Below are positions 55,484 to 64,000 of a DNA stretch of 64,000 bases, one piece after another (the stretch's first letter is position 1; every line of letters begins with the position of its first letter). The position numbers and the translations under genes are program-made. A model generated the notes under the pieces. The model saw nothing but the letters and a program-made list of their open reading frames with translations, was not told the DNA's origin and made no database searches. The DNA lies in the NCBI RefSeq assembly GCF_001592085.1, contig NZ_BCWD01000004.1, forward strand, positions 1 to 64,000, read 5' to 3'. This DNA is from Levilactobacillus senmaizukei DSM 21775 = NBRC 103853. Lineage in GTDB: Bacteria > Bacillota > Bacilli > Lactobacillales > Lactobacillaceae.

Positions 55484-55537
55484 TTAACCAAAAAAACCAG
55501 GCCTTCTCGAATGAGGAGGCCTGGTTTTTTTGGTTAA
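55484..55537. terminator. Strong bidirectional terminator
   Basis: A long perfect stem: TTAACCAAAAAAACCAGG and its complement flank CCTTCTC/GGAGG around a small loop. A7 on one side and T7 on the other serve the LCP gene and the convergent dehydrogenase. Confidence 0.95.
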
Positions 55538-55545
55538 GGATAGCC

Positions 55546-56493
55546 TTAGTAGCCACGACTGACATCAACGAGATTGACAGTCAGTTCATGGTCGGTCGTC
55601 CAACTAGTTAAATTATCTTTGAGGTAGCCGAAAATTGGTAAGGTATTTTCGGCAGCGAAGCCGGTTTGATGTGGTGTGATGATGACGTTAGGGTAATCCC
55701 ACAACCGCGAAGTCTTTGGTAGGGGTTCCGTTTCGAAAACGTCTAGGGCTGCGTGTAAGACGTTTTGATAGAGGAGAGCGTCCATTAACGCAGCCTCGTC
55801 TACCGACTTGCCCCGACCAACGTTAACGAAAACCCGTAAGCCATCTAAGTGTTTGAAGTAATCCCGGCCAAAGTAGTGGTCGGTGGCCGAGGTGGCCGGC
55901 ATGGCATTGATCACAACATCGGCATCTTTCACAAGGCCAGTGTCGTCGGCCAGAGCCACGGCTCCTTGAAAGCCGGTGACGCCGTGACCGGTTCGGTTAA
56001 CCCCAAATGGATAGTTGCCGAAACCGTTCAGCAGGTTGGCAATGGCTTGACCAATGCTACCGGTACCATAGATGACAATCTTTTGGTTGCTGAGTAGGCC
56101 CAGATCACTACGCGCCGGTCGTTGCCAGAAGTGGCCAGCTTGATTCTTCACGGATTCGTTGAAACCGCGAAGGAAGTAAAGGAGATAACCGATGGTCGAT
56201 TCGGCGATGGCGCCCGAGTAAGCGCCACTGGCATTGGTCACCCGAATCTGGTGTGCCTTAATCCAATCGAGAGGAAGGTAGTCAACCCCCGCACTTGCGG
56301 TTTGAATCCAATGAATTGTATTAGCAGGATTCTGTAAGACTTTCGGGCCATGTTCCCGGTGCCAACCAAAAATCACGGTGATCCCGGTGGCCGTTTCCCA
56401 GTCGTCAGCTGGAATAACTTCAGCACCAAGGGTCGTGAGTTCCTGAGCTTGGTCTGAGGTTAAAGGTTGAAATGCAAGTATCCGTTCTGTCAT
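55546..56493 (-). CDS. D-isomer-specific 2-hydroxyacid dehydrogenase
   Basis: A 315-residue NAD(P)-dependent oxidoreductase of the D-2-hydroxyacid family. The nucleotide-binding motif is GTGSIG at 143-148, and the catalytic Arg227 (VGRG), Glu256 (ETEP) and His275 (PHQTG) are all present. It reduces a 2-keto acid to the D-hydroxy acid or the reverse. The short N-terminal catalytic domain resembles the glyoxylate/hydroxypyruvate-type branch rather than D-lactate dehydrogenase. The start at 56493 has AAGGAGGTC upstream on the minus strand; in-frame codons further upstream are within that leader. It stands alone, divergent from cydA. Confidence 0.9.
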   Translation of the reverse strand: MTERILAFQPLTSDQAQELTTLGAEVIPADDWETATGITVIFGWHREHGPKVLQNPANTIHWIQTASAGVDYLPLDWIKAHQIRVTNASGAYSGAIAESTIGYLLYFLRGFNESVKNQAGHFWQRPARSDLGLLSNQKIVIYGTGSIGQAIANLLNGFGNYPFGVNRTGHGVTGFQGAVALADDTGLVKDADVVINAMPATSATDHYFGRDYFKHLDGLRVFVNVGRGKSVDEAALMDALLYQNVLHAALDVFETEPLPKTSRLWDYPNVIITPHQTGFAAENTLPIFGYLKDNLTSWTTDHELTVNLVDVSRGY

Positions 56494-56586
56494 GTGAAAG
56501 ACCTCCTTCGACATTTCTGTCACCTTCATTTTATCACGTCATTCGCTGAAATGGCCGTCAAATTCCGTGGTAGCCGGAAATCCCTG

Positions 56587-56628
56587 CCAAACGAACTGCA
56601 CATATTTTAAAATGTGTTACCAAACGAA
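56587..56628. promoter_or_regulatory. Palindrome flanked by direct repeats upstream of cydA
   Basis: CCAAACGAA occurs at 56587-56595 and again at 56620-56628. Between them is an imperfect palindrome (CACAT 56599-56603 with ATGTG 56612-56616) around an AT core. It lies in the divergent spacer between the dehydrogenase and cydA, 65 bp before the cydA -35. A regulator-binding site is likely; it does not match the usual Rex box. Confidence 0.45.
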
Positions 56629-56692
56629 ACGTCAAATCATCGTGGTGGGGCGCAAGTTTATTCAGGAAGTTTACAATTTTGACACCCAATCA

Positions 56693-56721
56693 TTGAATAT
56701 TGACTTATCAGTCGATATAAT
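56693..56721 (+). promoter_or_regulatory. Promoter of cydABCD
   Basis: TTGAAT (56693-56698), 17 bp, perfect TATAAT (56716-56721). Confidence 0.82.
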
Positions 56722-56777
56722 GAAGACAAGTTAGCAATTATTTATTTACACTAGTGACGTTCGGGGAGGTTAGAATA

Positions 56778-58229
56778 ATGATAAATCTTGGTCTGGATAT
56801 CCTTGGCCTCGCACGATTTCAATTTGGGATGACCACGGTCTTCCATTTCTTCTTTGTGCCATTCTCAATTGGATTGGCGTTTGTGGTTGCTGTGATGGAA
56901 ACCATGTATGCCATTAAGGGCGATAAGGATTACAAACGGATGGCCCAATTTTGGGGTAAAATGTTTCTGTATAGCTTTGCCGTTGGGGTGGTTACCGGGA
57001 TTATCCAAGAATTCCAATTTGGGATGAACTGGTCGGAATATTCTCGTTTCATGGGGGATATCTTCGGGGCACCATTAGCCATCGAAGCACTGGCAGCGTT
57101 CTTCCTGGAATCAACGTTTATCGGGATGTGGATGTTTACCTGGGACCGCTTCAATAAGTGGGTCCACACGCTATTTATTTGGCTCGTTATGTTCGGCTCT
57201 TCACTTTCTGCTTTATGGATTCTGGCGGCTAATAGTTTTATGCAAAATCCGCTGGGTTACATTATTAACGCTAAGACGGGACACGTTCAAATGGTCAGTT
57301 TTGCCAAGGTTGTGGGTAACCCGCAACTTTGGAATGAATTTCCTCACGTGATTTTCGGGGCATTCGTGACCGCTGCGTTCGTTATCGCCGGCTGTTCGGC
57401 CTGGCGATTATTGAAACGAGATCACGTGACCTTTTACCGGAAGTCCTTGAACGTGGCCTTGGTCATTGGCCTCATCTTCTCGCTGGGTTCCATTGCCAGT
57501 GGGGATTTGCAAACTCGTTACTTAATTAACAATCAACCCATGAAGTTTGCCGCAATGGAAGGCTTGTATAAAGATTCCACCAACAAAGGGGAATGGGCGG
57601 TTGTTTCTGGTTTTGATACTAAGAATCACAAAACCACTTGGTCCGTTGATGTGCCATACGTCTTGAATTTATTGAGTTATCACAAGATGTCTGGGACCGT
57701 CAAAGGGATGAATCCCATTAACCAAGAAATGCATGCTAAGTATGATAAGAAGTTTGGCAAGGACATGAATTACTATGTGCCAACCAACACTTTATTCTGG
57801 AGCTTCCGAATCATGGCTGGTGCCGGCGCCTTATTTGCCCTGTTAGCTGTGGTGGGGTTGATTATGAATCGTAAGCGTTCGCAAGCGATCATGCGGCAAC
57901 GATGGTTTCTTTATATCTTGGGCCTGTGCCTCTGGTTGCCATTCGTGGTGAACACCGCCGGTTGGTTTGTCACTGAATTCGGTCGTTACCCATGGATTGT
58001 GTACGGGTTATTGACGATTGCCGACGCGGTTTCGCCGAATGTCTCAGTGGCTTCCTTGCTCACCACCAACATCGTTTATTTCTTGATGTTTGCGACGATG
58101 GGCTTCATTATGATTGTTCTCTGTCACCGGACCTTGAAGGCCGGGCCAGACTCGGATAATACGGATGGCTATGCATCCAGTGATACCGACCTCGATCCAT
58201 ATTCAAAGGGGGCGTTCAACCATGACTAA
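56778..58229 (+). CDS. cydA: Cytochrome bd ubiquinol/menaquinol oxidase subunit I
   Basis: A 483-residue subunit with nine helices. Haem ligands are recognisable: His23 (FHFFFVPFS), a His in FPHVIFGAF, and a Met in FRIMAGAGA; the conserved GRYPW block is near the quinol site. The Q-loop is short, as in Firmicutes. The complex oxidises menaquinol and reduces O2 to water. Lactobacilli cannot make haem, so activity depends on external haem. ATG 56778 follows GGGGAGG. First gene of cydABCD; overlaps cydB by 8 bp. Confidence 0.97.
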   Translation: MINLGLDILGLARFQFGMTTVFHFFFVPFSIGLAFVVAVMETMYAIKGDKDYKRMAQFWGKMFLYSFAVGVVTGIIQEFQFGMNWSEYSRFMGDIFGAPLAIEALAAFFLESTFIGMWMFTWDRFNKWVHTLFIWLVMFGSSLSALWILAANSFMQNPLGYIINAKTGHVQMVSFAKVVGNPQLWNEFPHVIFGAFVTAAFVIAGCSAWRLLKRDHVTFYRKSLNVALVIGLIFSLGSIASGDLQTRYLINNQPMKFAAMEGLYKDSTNKGEWAVVSGFDTKNHKTTWSVDVPYVLNLLSYHKMSGTVKGMNPINQEMHAKYDKKFGKDMNYYVPTNTLFWSFRIMAGAGALFALLAVVGLIMNRKRSQAIMRQRWFLYILGLCLWLPFVVNTAGWFVTEFGRYPWIVYGLLTIADAVSPNVSVASLLTTNIVYFLMFATMGFIMIVLCHRTLKAGPDSDNTDGYASSDTDLDPYSKGAFNHD

Positions 58230-59232
58230 TTTACAATTCATTTGGTTTATTCTGATTGGCGTCTTGTTCAGTGGGTTCTTCTTCCTGGACGGTTTCGACT
58301 TTGGGGTCGGCATGCTCATTAAGAGCTTTGCCAAGACAGACGCCGAACGTGACGTGGTGATCCGGACGATCGGACCTCACTGGGACGGTAATGAAGTTTG
58401 GCTGATTACCGCCGGCGGGGCGATGTTTGCCTCGTTCCCAATGTGGTACGCCACCTTGTTCTCCGGCTACTACCTGGTCCTGTTCCTCATCTTGGCGGCA
58501 CTGATCTTCCGGGGAGTCTCGTTCGAATTCCGAGCTAACATGGAAACCGCTCGGTGGCGGACATTTTGGGAATGGGCGGCAACGATTGCCAGTCTAGGAG
58601 CAGCCTTCCTGTTTGGAATGCTGTTTACCTCCATGATTGCCGGAATGCCTATCGATAAGAATGGGGATATGACCGCGCACTTCTTTGATTATGTCAACCT
58701 ATTCTCGTTGGTTGGTGGGATTGCGGTGACGGTACTCTGCCTCGTCCATGGGTTGAACTTCGTTCGTCTGAAGACGGATGGGGAGTTACGTGATCGAGCA
58801 TTGACTTGGAATAAGGTCTTGTATCCCGTCCTGTTTGCCGGTGAAGTCTTATTCGCCGTTCTACTATTCTTCTCCACCGATTTCTTTGACAAGAAGCCGA
58901 TGAGCACGACTGGCATCGTTGTGGCGTTGGTCATCTTCACGGTACTGGCTTACTGGGGTGTGTTGAAGAACCACGAATGGTTGTCGTTCGTTGGTAGCGG
59001 GTTATCGTTGATTAGCGTGGTTGTGCTCATCTTCAATGGGCTGTTTCCACGGGTCATGATCGCCAACAATCCAGCTAATTCACTATTAATTAAGAATTCG
59101 TCTAACTCACCATATACACTGCACTTGATGACCATTTTAACCTTTAGTATTTTACCAATTGTGTTAATCTACTTCATCTGGAGTTACTGGGTCTTTTATA
59201 AGCGGTTGTCATCGCCGAAACAAGAGGCCTAA
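58222..59232 (+). CDS. cydB: Cytochrome bd oxidase subunit II
   Basis: A 336-residue subunit with about nine helices, pseudo-symmetrical to CydA. FLDGFDFGVGML near the N-terminus and GPHWDGNEVWLITAGGAMFA (shortened: GPHWDGNEVW) are the family signatures; a buried acidic residue in the first forms part of the proton path. ATG 58222 overlaps the cydA stop by 8 bp, with AAAGGGGG upstream. Followed by a 107-bp spacer to cydC with a GATACT/AGTATC hairpin (59267-59298). Confidence 0.97.
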   Translation: MTNLQFIWFILIGVLFSGFFFLDGFDFGVGMLIKSFAKTDAERDVVIRTIGPHWDGNEVWLITAGGAMFASFPMWYATLFSGYYLVLFLILAALIFRGVSFEFRANMETARWRTFWEWAATIASLGAAFLFGMLFTSMIAGMPIDKNGDMTAHFFDYVNLFSLVGGIAVTVLCLVHGLNFVRLKTDGELRDRALTWNKVLYPVLFAGEVLFAVLLFFSTDFFDKKPMSTTGIVVALVIFTVLAYWGVLKNHEWLSFVGSGLSLISVVVLIFNGLFPRVMIANNPANSLLIKNSSNSPYTLHLMTILTFSILPIVLIYFIWSYWVFYKRLSSPKQEA

Positions 59233-59339
59233 ACCCGCGTTATAAAAGCGTCAGTCCTCGGCTGTCGATACTCGATATATGCCTAGAAATGCAGTATCAT
59301 GGCATTAAGAGTTATCACGGTTCGAGGGGGGCGCTTTTT

Positions 59340-61073
59340 TTGATCGATCAACGAGTGTTTAAGTTTCCAGGAGTCAAACCGGCGGCAGCCATTGCGGCGG
59401 TGTTGACCCTGATTCAAGCAGTGATGATTATTTTACAGGCCGTATACTTATCGGCAGCAATTGTCCACCTTTGGCATCAACAGGCCATTGGGACGATTGT
59501 GCAGCCCTTGGCGGTATTTGCCGTCACTTTTTTGGCGCGACATCTACTAACCATTATGAAGAGTCGGACCCTCTATCCATTTGTGGAGCAAACCACCAAA
59601 ACGCTGCGAAAACAATTCATGGGGAAACTATTCGATTTAGGCCCCCAGGTCGTTGCCCAAAATGGGACGGGGAACGTGGTGACAATGGGCTTGGAAGGTA
59701 TTGATAAGATTCAGACCTACCTGATGATGATTATCGGTAAGGTCCTGGACCTCAGTCTGACCCCGTGGCTGGTCTTGATTTACATCGCAACTATTCGGTG
59801 GCAGGCGGCCGTTTTTCTACTGGCCATCTATCCATTAATCATTCTGTTTATGGTGATTCTCGGCCTCGCTGCGCAAGCCAAGGCCGATCGGCAATACGCC
59901 GGGTACCAACGCCTATCGAATCACTTCGTCGATACGTTGCGGGGCCTGCCGACCTTGAAACAACTGGGTCTTAACGAGCGATATGCGGATAACGTTTATC
60001 ACGTCAGCGAGGATTATCGCAAGAAGACCATGGCGACGTTAACCATTGCCATGACCTCAACGTTTGCTTTGGACTTCTTTACCACGTTGTCCATTGCCAT
60101 CATCGCCGTTTTTTTAGGATTCGGGTTGATGGACAATACCTTGCAGTTATTACCCGCACTGATTATCTTGACGCTAGCGCCAGACTACTTTGCCCCCATT
60201 CGCAACTTTGCTAATGACTACCATGCCACCTTGAATGGGAAAAATGCATTGACGGCGGTCCTGGACATTTTGCAACAACCGGTGCCTAAGGATCGTAACC
60301 TATTGCCGGAAAAGGCCCCAGTCTGGACGGCAGGGGACGAGTTGTGCTTCGATCGGGTCTCCGTGGCCTATGGGGATGCGGAGACAACGTTAACGGACTT
60401 AAGTTTTAAAGTTAAGGGCTTTGAGAAGGTTGGAATTATTGGCGCCTCGGGTTCGGGCAAGTCGACCCTGATTAATACGCTTGGTGGTTTCCTAAGCCCC
60501 CAAGCGGGGACCATTCAGGTTCGTGGCACCCAGGTGCCACATCTGGACCAGACCAGCTGGCGCCAGAGCTTTGTCTATATTCCCCAGGCCCCGTACTTAT
60601 TTCACGCATCACTCCGTGACAACTTGGCGTTCTACCACCCGCAAGCCGGTCTAGCAGCGATCGAGACTGCGGCCAAGCGGGCGGGGTTAAGCGATTGGAT
60701 CGCCACCTTACCGGCTGGTTTGGATACTGCTATCGGAGAGGGGGCCCGTGGCGTCAGTGGCGGTCAAGCACAACGGATTGCCCTGGCCCGGGCGTTCCTC
60801 GATGATCGACGGCGCGTGTTGTTGTTTGACGAGCCGACGGCACATTTGGATATTGAAACGGAAATCGAATTGAAGCAGGCGATGATGCCGGTCTTCGACA
60901 ATCACCTGGTCTTTTTCGCCACGCACCGGTTGCACTGGATGAATGAGATGGACTACATCCTGGTCATGGACCACGGACGGATCGTCGAGCAGGGAACCCC
61001 AACGGAATTGGCCCAACAAAATGGCGCCTACGTTCGGTTGCGGGCCGAAATGGGAGGAGGTGTCAAACCTTGA
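59340..61073 (+). CDS. cydC: ABC exporter subunit for cytochrome bd assembly, CydC
   Basis: A 577-residue ABC half-transporter: six-helix membrane domain (1-310), then ATPase with Walker A GASGSGKST, signature VSGGQAQR and Walker B LLFDEPTAHLD. Heterodimer with CydD; in E. coli CydDC exports cysteine and glutathione and is needed for bd oxidase maturation. Start TTG 59340 is preferred, with GAGGGGGG about 8 bp upstream. Named by Bacillus order; by sequence it may correspond to E. coli CydD. Overlaps cydD by 4 bp. Confidence 0.93.
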   Translation: MIDQRVFKFPGVKPAAAIAAVLTLIQAVMIILQAVYLSAAIVHLWHQQAIGTIVQPLAVFAVTFLARHLLTIMKSRTLYPFVEQTTKTLRKQFMGKLFDLGPQVVAQNGTGNVVTMGLEGIDKIQTYLMMIIGKVLDLSLTPWLVLIYIATIRWQAAVFLLAIYPLIILFMVILGLAAQAKADRQYAGYQRLSNHFVDTLRGLPTLKQLGLNERYADNVYHVSEDYRKKTMATLTIAMTSTFALDFFTTLSIAIIAVFLGFGLMDNTLQLLPALIILTLAPDYFAPIRNFANDYHATLNGKNALTAVLDILQQPVPKDRNLLPEKAPVWTAGDELCFDRVSVAYGDAETTLTDLSFKVKGFEKVGIIGASGSGKSTLINTLGGFLSPQAGTIQVRGTQVPHLDQTSWRQSFVYIPQAPYLFHASLRDNLAFYHPQAGLAAIETAAKRAGLSDWIATLPAGLDTAIGEGARGVSGGQAQRIALARAFLDDRRRVLLFDEPTAHLDIETEIELKQAMMPVFDNHLVFFATHRLHWMNEMDYILVMDHGRIVEQGTPTELAQQNGAYVRLRAEMGGGVKP

Positions 61074-62809
61074 AGAGCTTCTTAGCCACGTTTAAAAACG
61101 ATCACTGGGTGATGCCTTACCTTCGACGGTATCGGCGCTTGCTGGTGTTGGTCTTATTCCTAGGGTTCATGACCTTCTTCTGTGGTGCGGCACTGATGTT
61201 TAATTCCGGTTACCTGATTAGTCGAGCGGCCACGCATCCTTATAATATCTTGATGATTTACGTCCCAATTGTTTTGGCCCGGGCCTTTGGGATCGGTCGG
61301 CCGGCCTTTCGGTATGCGGAACGACTAACGAGTCACAACTGGGTCTTACGGATTGTTTCGGATTTTCGGAAGCGGCTTTACCAATCGGTTGAACGACAAG
61401 CCGTGGCGATTCGGCAGAACCACCAAACGGGGGATGTGTTGAGCATTCTGGCCGAGGATATTGATCATATCGAGAATCTTTATTTGCGGACCGTTTTCCC
61501 GCTGGTTATCGGGTGGCTGTTGTATCTGTTCGTGGTTTTAGGCATTGGTTACTTTAACTGGGCGTTTGGTCTGTTGATGCTCTTGCTCCTTGGGGTGATC
61601 GTGGTTGTGATGCCATTGATTTCGGTTAGCGCCAATGGTCGCCGTGAATTTCAAGCCCGGCAGGTACAGCGGACCTTCTATACGCAATTGACCGATGCCG
61701 TTTTGGGACTGGGTGACTGGTTAATTTCCGGTCGACGCCAGGATTTTCTAGCTCAACAGGACCAACCCATTGACCAAATTGCGGATCTGCGGCGAGCGGA
61801 CCACCATTTTCAATGGTGGCGTAACCTGGCCATCGAATTAGTCTTTGGTGCCGCCATCATCTTGATTGTTTGGTGGGCGGGCCTGACCTTTACACACAGT
61901 CAAGCGCAAGCTAACTGGGTTGCGGCGTTCGGCCTAGCCCTCTTTCCAACGATTGAACCCTTTGCGGACATGAGCCAGGGAGTCAGTGAGTGGCCCGTTT
62001 ATCGAGAGTCGATCCGAAGGGTTAATCATCTAGATGATCAGCCGGTTAAGCATGTCGAGCAAAAAACGATTGGGACGCTAACGGACTTGACCGTGGACCA
62101 TGTGGCGTTTACTTACCCTGGGTCCGATCGACAGGTGATCGCTGACCTATCCCTGACGCTGCATCCAGGCGAGAAGTTAGCCTTGTTGGGGCCCAGTGGA
62201 ACGGGGAAGAGTACCTTGTTGAAATTGATCTTAGGCGATGCCACCCCTCAGAAGGGGACCGTCACGTTGAATGGGGTGGGCATTGACCACCTTCAGGAAC
62301 AACGGCCCCAACTCTTTGGTGTGCTGGACCAACAGCCGTACCTCTTCGATACGACGGTGATGAATAATGTACGGTTGGGAAATTTGAACGCCACGGATGA
62401 CCAAGTTCGGGCCGCCTTGAAGGCGGTCGCGTTGGATGACTTGATCGAACGCTTACCGGCGGGCTTGGAGACACAGGTGCATGAGGCCGGTAGTCGCTTC
62501 TCTGGTGGCGAACGCCAGCGCCTATCGTTGGCACGCATTCTGTTACAGGATGCCCCGGTGATTATTCTAGATGAACCAACGGTAAGTCTCGATCCCATTA
62601 CGGAGCGCGATCTACTGGATACGGTCTTCCGGGTGCTTAAGGATAAGACCATTATCTGGGTTACCCACCATCTGGCCGGAATCGATCATGTTGATCAGGT
62701 TCGGTTTATCGAGGATGGCCGGTTCGATATGCAGGGGACCCCGGCGGAACTCTATCGGAACAATCCTCGGTTCCAAGCACTCTATAACTTGGATCGTGGC
62801 CAAAAATAA
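61070..62809 (+). CDS. cydD: ABC exporter subunit for cytochrome bd assembly, CydD
   Basis: A 579-residue ABC half-transporter: membrane domain with six helices, Walker A GPSGTGKST, signature FSGGERQR and Walker B IILDEPTVSLD. Start TTG 61070 overlaps the cydC stop (TTGA), with GGGAGGAGG 9 bp upstream, so the two subunits are translationally coupled. Last gene of the cyd operon. Confidence 0.93.
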   Translation: MKSFLATFKNDHWVMPYLRRYRRLLVLVLFLGFMTFFCGAALMFNSGYLISRAATHPYNILMIYVPIVLARAFGIGRPAFRYAERLTSHNWVLRIVSDFRKRLYQSVERQAVAIRQNHQTGDVLSILAEDIDHIENLYLRTVFPLVIGWLLYLFVVLGIGYFNWAFGLLMLLLLGVIVVVMPLISVSANGRREFQARQVQRTFYTQLTDAVLGLGDWLISGRRQDFLAQQDQPIDQIADLRRADHHFQWWRNLAIELVFGAAIILIVWWAGLTFTHSQAQANWVAAFGLALFPTIEPFADMSQGVSEWPVYRESIRRVNHLDDQPVKHVEQKTIGTLTDLTVDHVAFTYPGSDRQVIADLSLTLHPGEKLALLGPSGTGKSTLLKLILGDATPQKGTVTLNGVGIDHLQEQRPQLFGVLDQQPYLFDTTVMNNVRLGNLNATDDQVRAALKAVALDDLIERLPAGLETQVHEAGSRFSGGERQRLSLARILLQDAPVIILDEPTVSLDPITERDLLDTVFRVLKDKTIIWVTHHLAGIDHVDQVRFIEDGRFDMQGTPAELYRNNPRFQALYNLDRGQK

Positions 62810-62822
62810 TTGAATAGTTATT

Positions 62823-62866
62823 AAAAAACCGCCAACCCGATTTGTTTCGGGTTGGCGGTTTATCGT
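62823..62866. terminator. Bidirectional terminator, cydD and polyprenyl synthase
   Basis: AACCGCCAACCCGA pairs with TCGGGTTGGCGGTT around a six- to seven-base loop. On the minus strand it runs into T6; the plus-strand T tract is weaker (TTTATC). Confidence 0.9.
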
Positions 62867-62874
62867 GAGTTGTT

Positions 62875-63852
62875 TTAGTGGTCGCGGTGCAGAAGGTGTG
62901 TCGTGAGTTGTCGCAGGGCAGTTTGTGTGTCGCCGGCCGGTAACTCGTCGATGAGGCTGAGGGCCTCGGCAGTTTTTTCCTGGGCTAGTTGGCGACTGGC
63001 CGCAACCCCATGATGGGAAATGACCATCTCTTGAATGGTGGCAATGTCCGTCGCCGAAAGATCTTGTTTCTTCTTCAATAGTCGATGGAAGTCCTGGGGG
63101 GCGTCCGGAATGGCCAGGATTAGTGGTAGCGAGTAAACGCCAGAGCGCAGGTCTTCTAAGACCGGCTTGCGGGTCTTGGCGGGGTTACCGGCATAATCCA
63201 GAATATCATCTAAGATTTGATAGGCAATACCGATGGCTTCACCAATTTGGCGCGCCAATGCTTGAATAGCCGGACTGGTTTTAGCGAGGGCGGCCCCCTG
63301 AAAGCAGCTGAGTGAAAAGAGTTCGGCCGTTTTACCGGCAACCTCGTGGAGGTATTCGGCCAGGGTCGTCTTCTCTTGGTAGTTGAGAGCCATTTGGGCC
63401 AGTTCGCCTTGTAGAATCCGGTGCATGGCGTCGATATGAATTTGGATCAGTGTGAGATCGCGGGTTGATTTGAGAACTTGATTAAAGTAGACCGTGAACA
63501 TAAAGTCGCCGGCGTAGATGGCGTTGCGTTGGCCGTACTTCATTTGAATGGTACGGACGCCCCGACGAGTTGGCGATTCGTCAATCACGTCGTCATGAAT
63601 CAGCGTTCCTACGTGCAGAATTTCTAGTGCCGCGGCCCCAGCCTGAAGTTGGTCAGGCGTGGCCCCCGTTCCTAGACTGGCAAACAGGTAAAAGTAACCC
63701 GGCCGAAGAAACTTACCGCCGGATTCCAGTAGTGCGAGTATTTTATGATGGATTGGTGGGTTATCCAACTGGATCGCGTCCAACAAGTAACTTTGTAAGG
63801 CGGTCAATTGGGGTGCCACAATTGGAAATTGTTGCCAAAGCTGTCGATCCAT
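62875..63852 (-). CDS. Polyprenyl diphosphate synthase (heptaprenyl-type component II)
   Basis: A 325-residue trans-isoprenyl chain elongase. First aspartate-rich motif DDVID at 87-91 preceded by His86, second motif DDILD at 215-219, plus GGKFLRP near the N-terminus. It condenses isopentenyl diphosphate units to make the long side chain of menaquinone; small residues before the first motif (ALEILHVGT) allow a long product. Similar lactobacillus proteins are called HepB/HepT, component II of heptaprenyl diphosphate synthase; component I is not in the window. Transcribed on the minus strand, back to back with the probable menA. Confidence 0.9.
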   Translation of the reverse strand: MDRQLWQQFPIVAPQLTALQSYLLDAIQLDNPPIHHKILALLESGGKFLRPGYFYLFASLGTGATPDQLQAGAAALEILHVGTLIHDDVIDESPTRRGVRTIQMKYGQRNAIYAGDFMFTVYFNQVLKSTRDLTLIQIHIDAMHRILQGELAQMALNYQEKTTLAEYLHEVAGKTAELFSLSCFQGAALAKTSPAIQALARQIGEAIGIAYQILDDILDYAGNPAKTRKPVLEDLRSGVYSLPLILAIPDAPQDFHRLLKKKQDLSATDIATIQEMVISHHGVAASRQLAQEKTAEALSLIDELPAGDTQTALRQLTTHLLHRDH

Positions 63853-63883
63853 ACGCTACCTCCCTGTATCCCCGATAAAATTC

Positions 63884-63912
63884 ATATTACCGACAAGTGG
63901 AAACGTTGTCAA
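63884..63912 (-). promoter_or_regulatory. Promoter of the polyprenyl synthase gene
   Basis: On the minus strand: consensus TTGACA (63907-63912), 17 bp, TAATAT (63884-63889). The overlapping plus-strand TTGTCA (63906-63911) may serve the divergent gene. Confidence 0.82.
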
Positions 63913-63958
63913 ATAAAGGTTATGATTCACTTAGAATTCGTTATTAGGGGGAAGTAAC

Positions 63959-64000
63959 ATGACATGGCAAACCTTTTTGGAGCTGGTGGAGATTAAGGCA
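63959..64000 (+). CDS. menA: Probable menA, 3' end beyond the window
   Basis: Only 14 codons are present: MTWQTFLELVEIKA, after a good ribosome-binding site (AGGGGGAAGT). The pattern FLELVEIK closely resembles the N-terminus of lactobacillus 1,4-dihydroxy-2-naphthoate polyprenyltransferases, which attach the polyprenyl chain in menaquinone synthesis. The divergent polyprenyl synthase and the cyd operon support this, but the fragment is too short to be certain. Confidence 0.6.
   Translation, partial: MTWQTFLELVEIKA

Noticed and set aside
1-64000. Search for CRISPR arrays, insertion sequences, prophage, toxin-antitoxin, restriction or other defence loci
   Set aside because: No spaced repeat array, transposase, integrase, terminal inverted repeats or defence-type genes were seen; almost all coding space belongs to conserved housekeeping or transporter genes.

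Overview
The window comes from a low-to-mid GC Gram-positive bacterium, almost certainly a member of the Lactobacillaceae. Evidence: the ctsR-clpC pair without mcsA/mcsB directly before rpoBC, a Firmicutes S10-spc-alpha ribosomal cluster lacking map between adk and infA, T-box and lysine-riboswitch control, ECF transporter genes after rplQ, and a haem-dependent cydABCD block beside menaquinone genes. The species cannot be fixed from the sequence; a Levilactobacillus-like organism is a guess.

1-11000: a mixed housekeeping and accessory segment. It holds two tandem paralogous GNAT acetyltransferases (the first cut by the window edge), a zinc-type CDF exporter with a DtxR-family regulator, a split ThrE-type amino-acid exporter, a PAP2 phosphatase, an alpha/beta hydrolase (minus strand), a third GNAT, a lysine-riboswitch-controlled lysP-like permease, a deoxynucleoside kinase and T-box-controlled serS.

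11290-12100 is an eight-gene tRNA cluster: Val, Leu, Thr, Gly, Leu, Arg, Pro, Pro. 12300-27800 carries ctsR-clpC with a CtsR operator, a TetR regulator, rpoB-rpoC, a minus-strand comC-type prepilin peptidase, and rpsL-rpsG-fusA. A MATE transporter follows. 29457-43900 is the S10-spc-alpha cluster: 21 ribosomal protein genes from rpsJ to rplO, then secY, adk, infA, rpmJ, rpsM, rpsK, rpoA and rplQ, ending in a large structured 3' element. ecfA1-ecfA2-ecfT-truA and rplM-rpsI follow.

48500-64000: a zinc-ribbon membrane protein, a secreted CAP-domain protein, a Ktr potassium system, an APC permease, an LCP cell-wall ligase, a minus-strand 2-hydroxyacid dehydrogenase, cydABCD, a minus-strand polyprenyl diphosphate synthase, and the first codons of a probable menA.

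Most genes are conserved and well understood. I found no phage, insertion sequence, CRISPR array, toxin-antitoxin or defence locus, and no convincing novel multi-gene system. The least explained signals are RNA and DNA control elements. Terminator-like hairpins sit in the leaders of rpoB, rpsL, fusA and infA. Other such signals are the 3' element after rplQ, a Shine-Dalgarno-masking hairpin added to the lysine riboswitch, a 9-bp direct repeat at +5 of the 48.6 kb promoter, and a palindrome flanked by direct repeats before cydA. A tRNA-Thr with an AGT anticodon is also notable.
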